From: Clostridia bacterium
GTDB taxonomy: Bacteria > Bacillota > Clostridia > Oscillospirales > CAG-272
Length of the DNA stretch: 23,031 nt
Reading direction: 5' to 3'
Assembly: GCA_017408535.1 (NCBI GenBank)
Contig: JAFQUL010000045.1
Location: forward strand, 1-23,031
Below the pieces are notes generated by a model that saw only the letters and a program-made list of their open reading frames with translations, had not been told where the DNA came from and did not search any database. The position numbers and the translations under genes were made by a program. Each line of letters begins with the position of its first letter. Positions within the stretch are counted from its first letter, which is position 1. Shown piece by piece: positions 22,216-23,031 of this stretch.

Positions 22216-23031
22216 ATGGAAAAGCGGTTTCTCACTCACAGTGAGCAGATTGATTATCTCATTAAGAAAAAGAACCTTACGGTAAGCAACAGAGAATATG
22301 CCGAGGAAATGCTCTGCCGCATCGGTTATTTCGGGCTTATCTGCGGATATAAGGCACCCTATAAGGACACCCGCACCGGAAAATATCTTGACGGAACTAC
22401 CTTTGAGGATATCGTGGCTCTTTATAAGTTTGACGAAAACCTCAGAGAGCTGTTTCTAAAGTATATTCTCCGTTTTGAGCTGAACGCCCGCTCGGTTATC
22501 TCATACAGCTTTTCAGAGAAATACGGAGCAGGGCAGGCGGCATATCTGACCCCCGGCAATTATTCCGGAGAAAAGAGCCTCCGCGGGGATGTAAAATACC
22601 TCCTGCGGAATTTCGAGAAAACGTTATTTGAGAGTAAGAACTACTCTTATATAACCCACTACAGAAAGAGATATTCAAACGTACCCTTTTGGATCCTTGT
22701 AAATTCTCTCTCCATCGGTGTTCTCGCAAAATTCTATAAGTGTATGAAGGATGACGTAAGAGAAAGGTCTGCTTCATACTTTAAGAGTATCTCCCCCGAG
22801 GCACTGGACAGCTATTTTTCTGTGCTGACAAAATTCAGAAACGTCTGTGCCCACAATGACAGGCTGTTCTGCTACCGTGCACCCTCAGAGATACCCGATA
22901 CCTCTATGCACAGAGAATATTCGGTACAGAGAGACGAAAGAGGTTATACCGGGGGAAAAAGAGATCTGTTTTCGGTGGTCATTGCCTTCAGGTACCTTCT
23001 TTCAGAAGAAGACTACAGAAAATTTCTTTTC
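22216..23031 (+). CDS. Abi_2 family (AbiD/AbiF-like) protein, truncated by the window edge
   Basis: 272 codons are open from the ATG to the last base with no stop, so the C-terminus is missing. GAGGAAA sits 2-8 bases before the ATG. The N-terminus (LTHSEQIDYLIKKKNLTVSNREYAEEMLCRIGYFGL then CGYKAPY) follows the pattern of the Abi_2 family, whose members cause abortive phage infection in lactococci. DIVALYKFDENLRELFLKYILRFELNARS is the typical second helix block. RNVCAHNDR at 208-216 contains the R-x4-H signature (R208, H213) of HEPN-type RNases, with Asn where CAHH is common. Codon usage looks like that of its neighbours. It lies 72 bp after ahcY. A defence or toxin role is inferred from family, not context. 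Confidence 0.85.
   Translation, partial: MEKRFLTHSEQIDYLIKKKNLTVSNREYAEEMLCRIGYFGLICGYKAPYKDTRTGKYLDGTTFEDIVALYKFDENLRELFLKYILRFELNARSVISYSFSEKYGAGQAAYLTPGNYSGEKSLRGDVKYLLRNFEKTLFESKNYSYITHYRKRYSNVPFWILVNSLSIGVLAKFYKCMKDDVRERSASYFKSISPEALDSYFSVLTKFRNVCAHNDRLFCYRAPSEIPDTSMHREYSVQRDERGYTGGKRDLFSVVIAFRYLLSEEDYRKFLF

Noticed and set aside
21004..22239. 411-codon open frame on the - strand opposite ahcY
   Set aside because: ahcY is unmistakable on the + strand; GC-rich third positions keep the antisense frame open. No ribosome binding site or recognisable domain.

Overview
The window looks like a chromosomal core segment of a Clostridia-type Firmicute, most likely a gut Oscillospirales/Ruminococcaceae-like organism; the rank below class is my inference. 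The signs are Soj/Spo0J-type ParAB with the canonical parS 16-mer, short Firmicute-style ThiI and ProB, AAGGAGG-type ribosome binding sites, sigma-A promoters with 17-bp spacers, moderate GC with GC-rich third positions, and a GldA/F/G-like plus DUF4340 cluster. Fifteen of the sixteen well-supported complete functional calls, and the incomplete gene at the right end, are on the + strand; one AT-rich lipoprotein gene is on the - strand. I saw no rRNA, tRNA, CRISPR array, insertion sequence or phage gene.

Layout. 1-405: non-coding, with hairpins and an extended -10 promoter. 406-5115: a tight four-gene operon (ABC ATPase, ABC-2 permease, GldG-like protein, DUF4340 protein) closed by a strong terminator at 5126-5165. 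5244-5840 (-): orphan lipoprotein with its own near-consensus promoter. 6160-8257: proB-proA, the first two steps of proline synthesis. 8284-10565: thiI, dut and maf, that is tRNA thiolation and nucleotide-pool hygiene. 10586-15305: mreB-mreC-mreD-mrdA, the elongasome for cell shape and lateral wall growth. 15324-17979: rsmG, then parA-parB with three perfect parS sites at 16083, 16139 and 17986. 18061-19359: a divergent serS. 19442-20845: an unrecognised two-helix membrane protein and a membrane-anchored MORN-repeat protein. 20902-22143: ahcY. 22216-23031: the N-terminal 272 codons of an Abi_2 (AbiD/AbiF-like) HEPN-type protein, cut by the window edge.

How it fits together. The middle third joins wall elongation (MreBCD, PBP2) directly to chromosome segregation (ParAB-parS) through rsmG, without the mnmE-mnmG genes that often sit next to rsmG. 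The parS cluster suggests the window lies in the origin-proximal part of the chromosome. The least explained parts are the Gld-like ABC operon, the lipoprotein with a structured leader, the membrane/MORN pair between serS and ahcY, and the Abi gene with a hairpin leader. A recurring pattern is a compact perfect or near-perfect inverted repeat in the few dozen bases before the start codon of many genes here. I do not see a clearly new multi-gene system; the candidates are graded in the findings.
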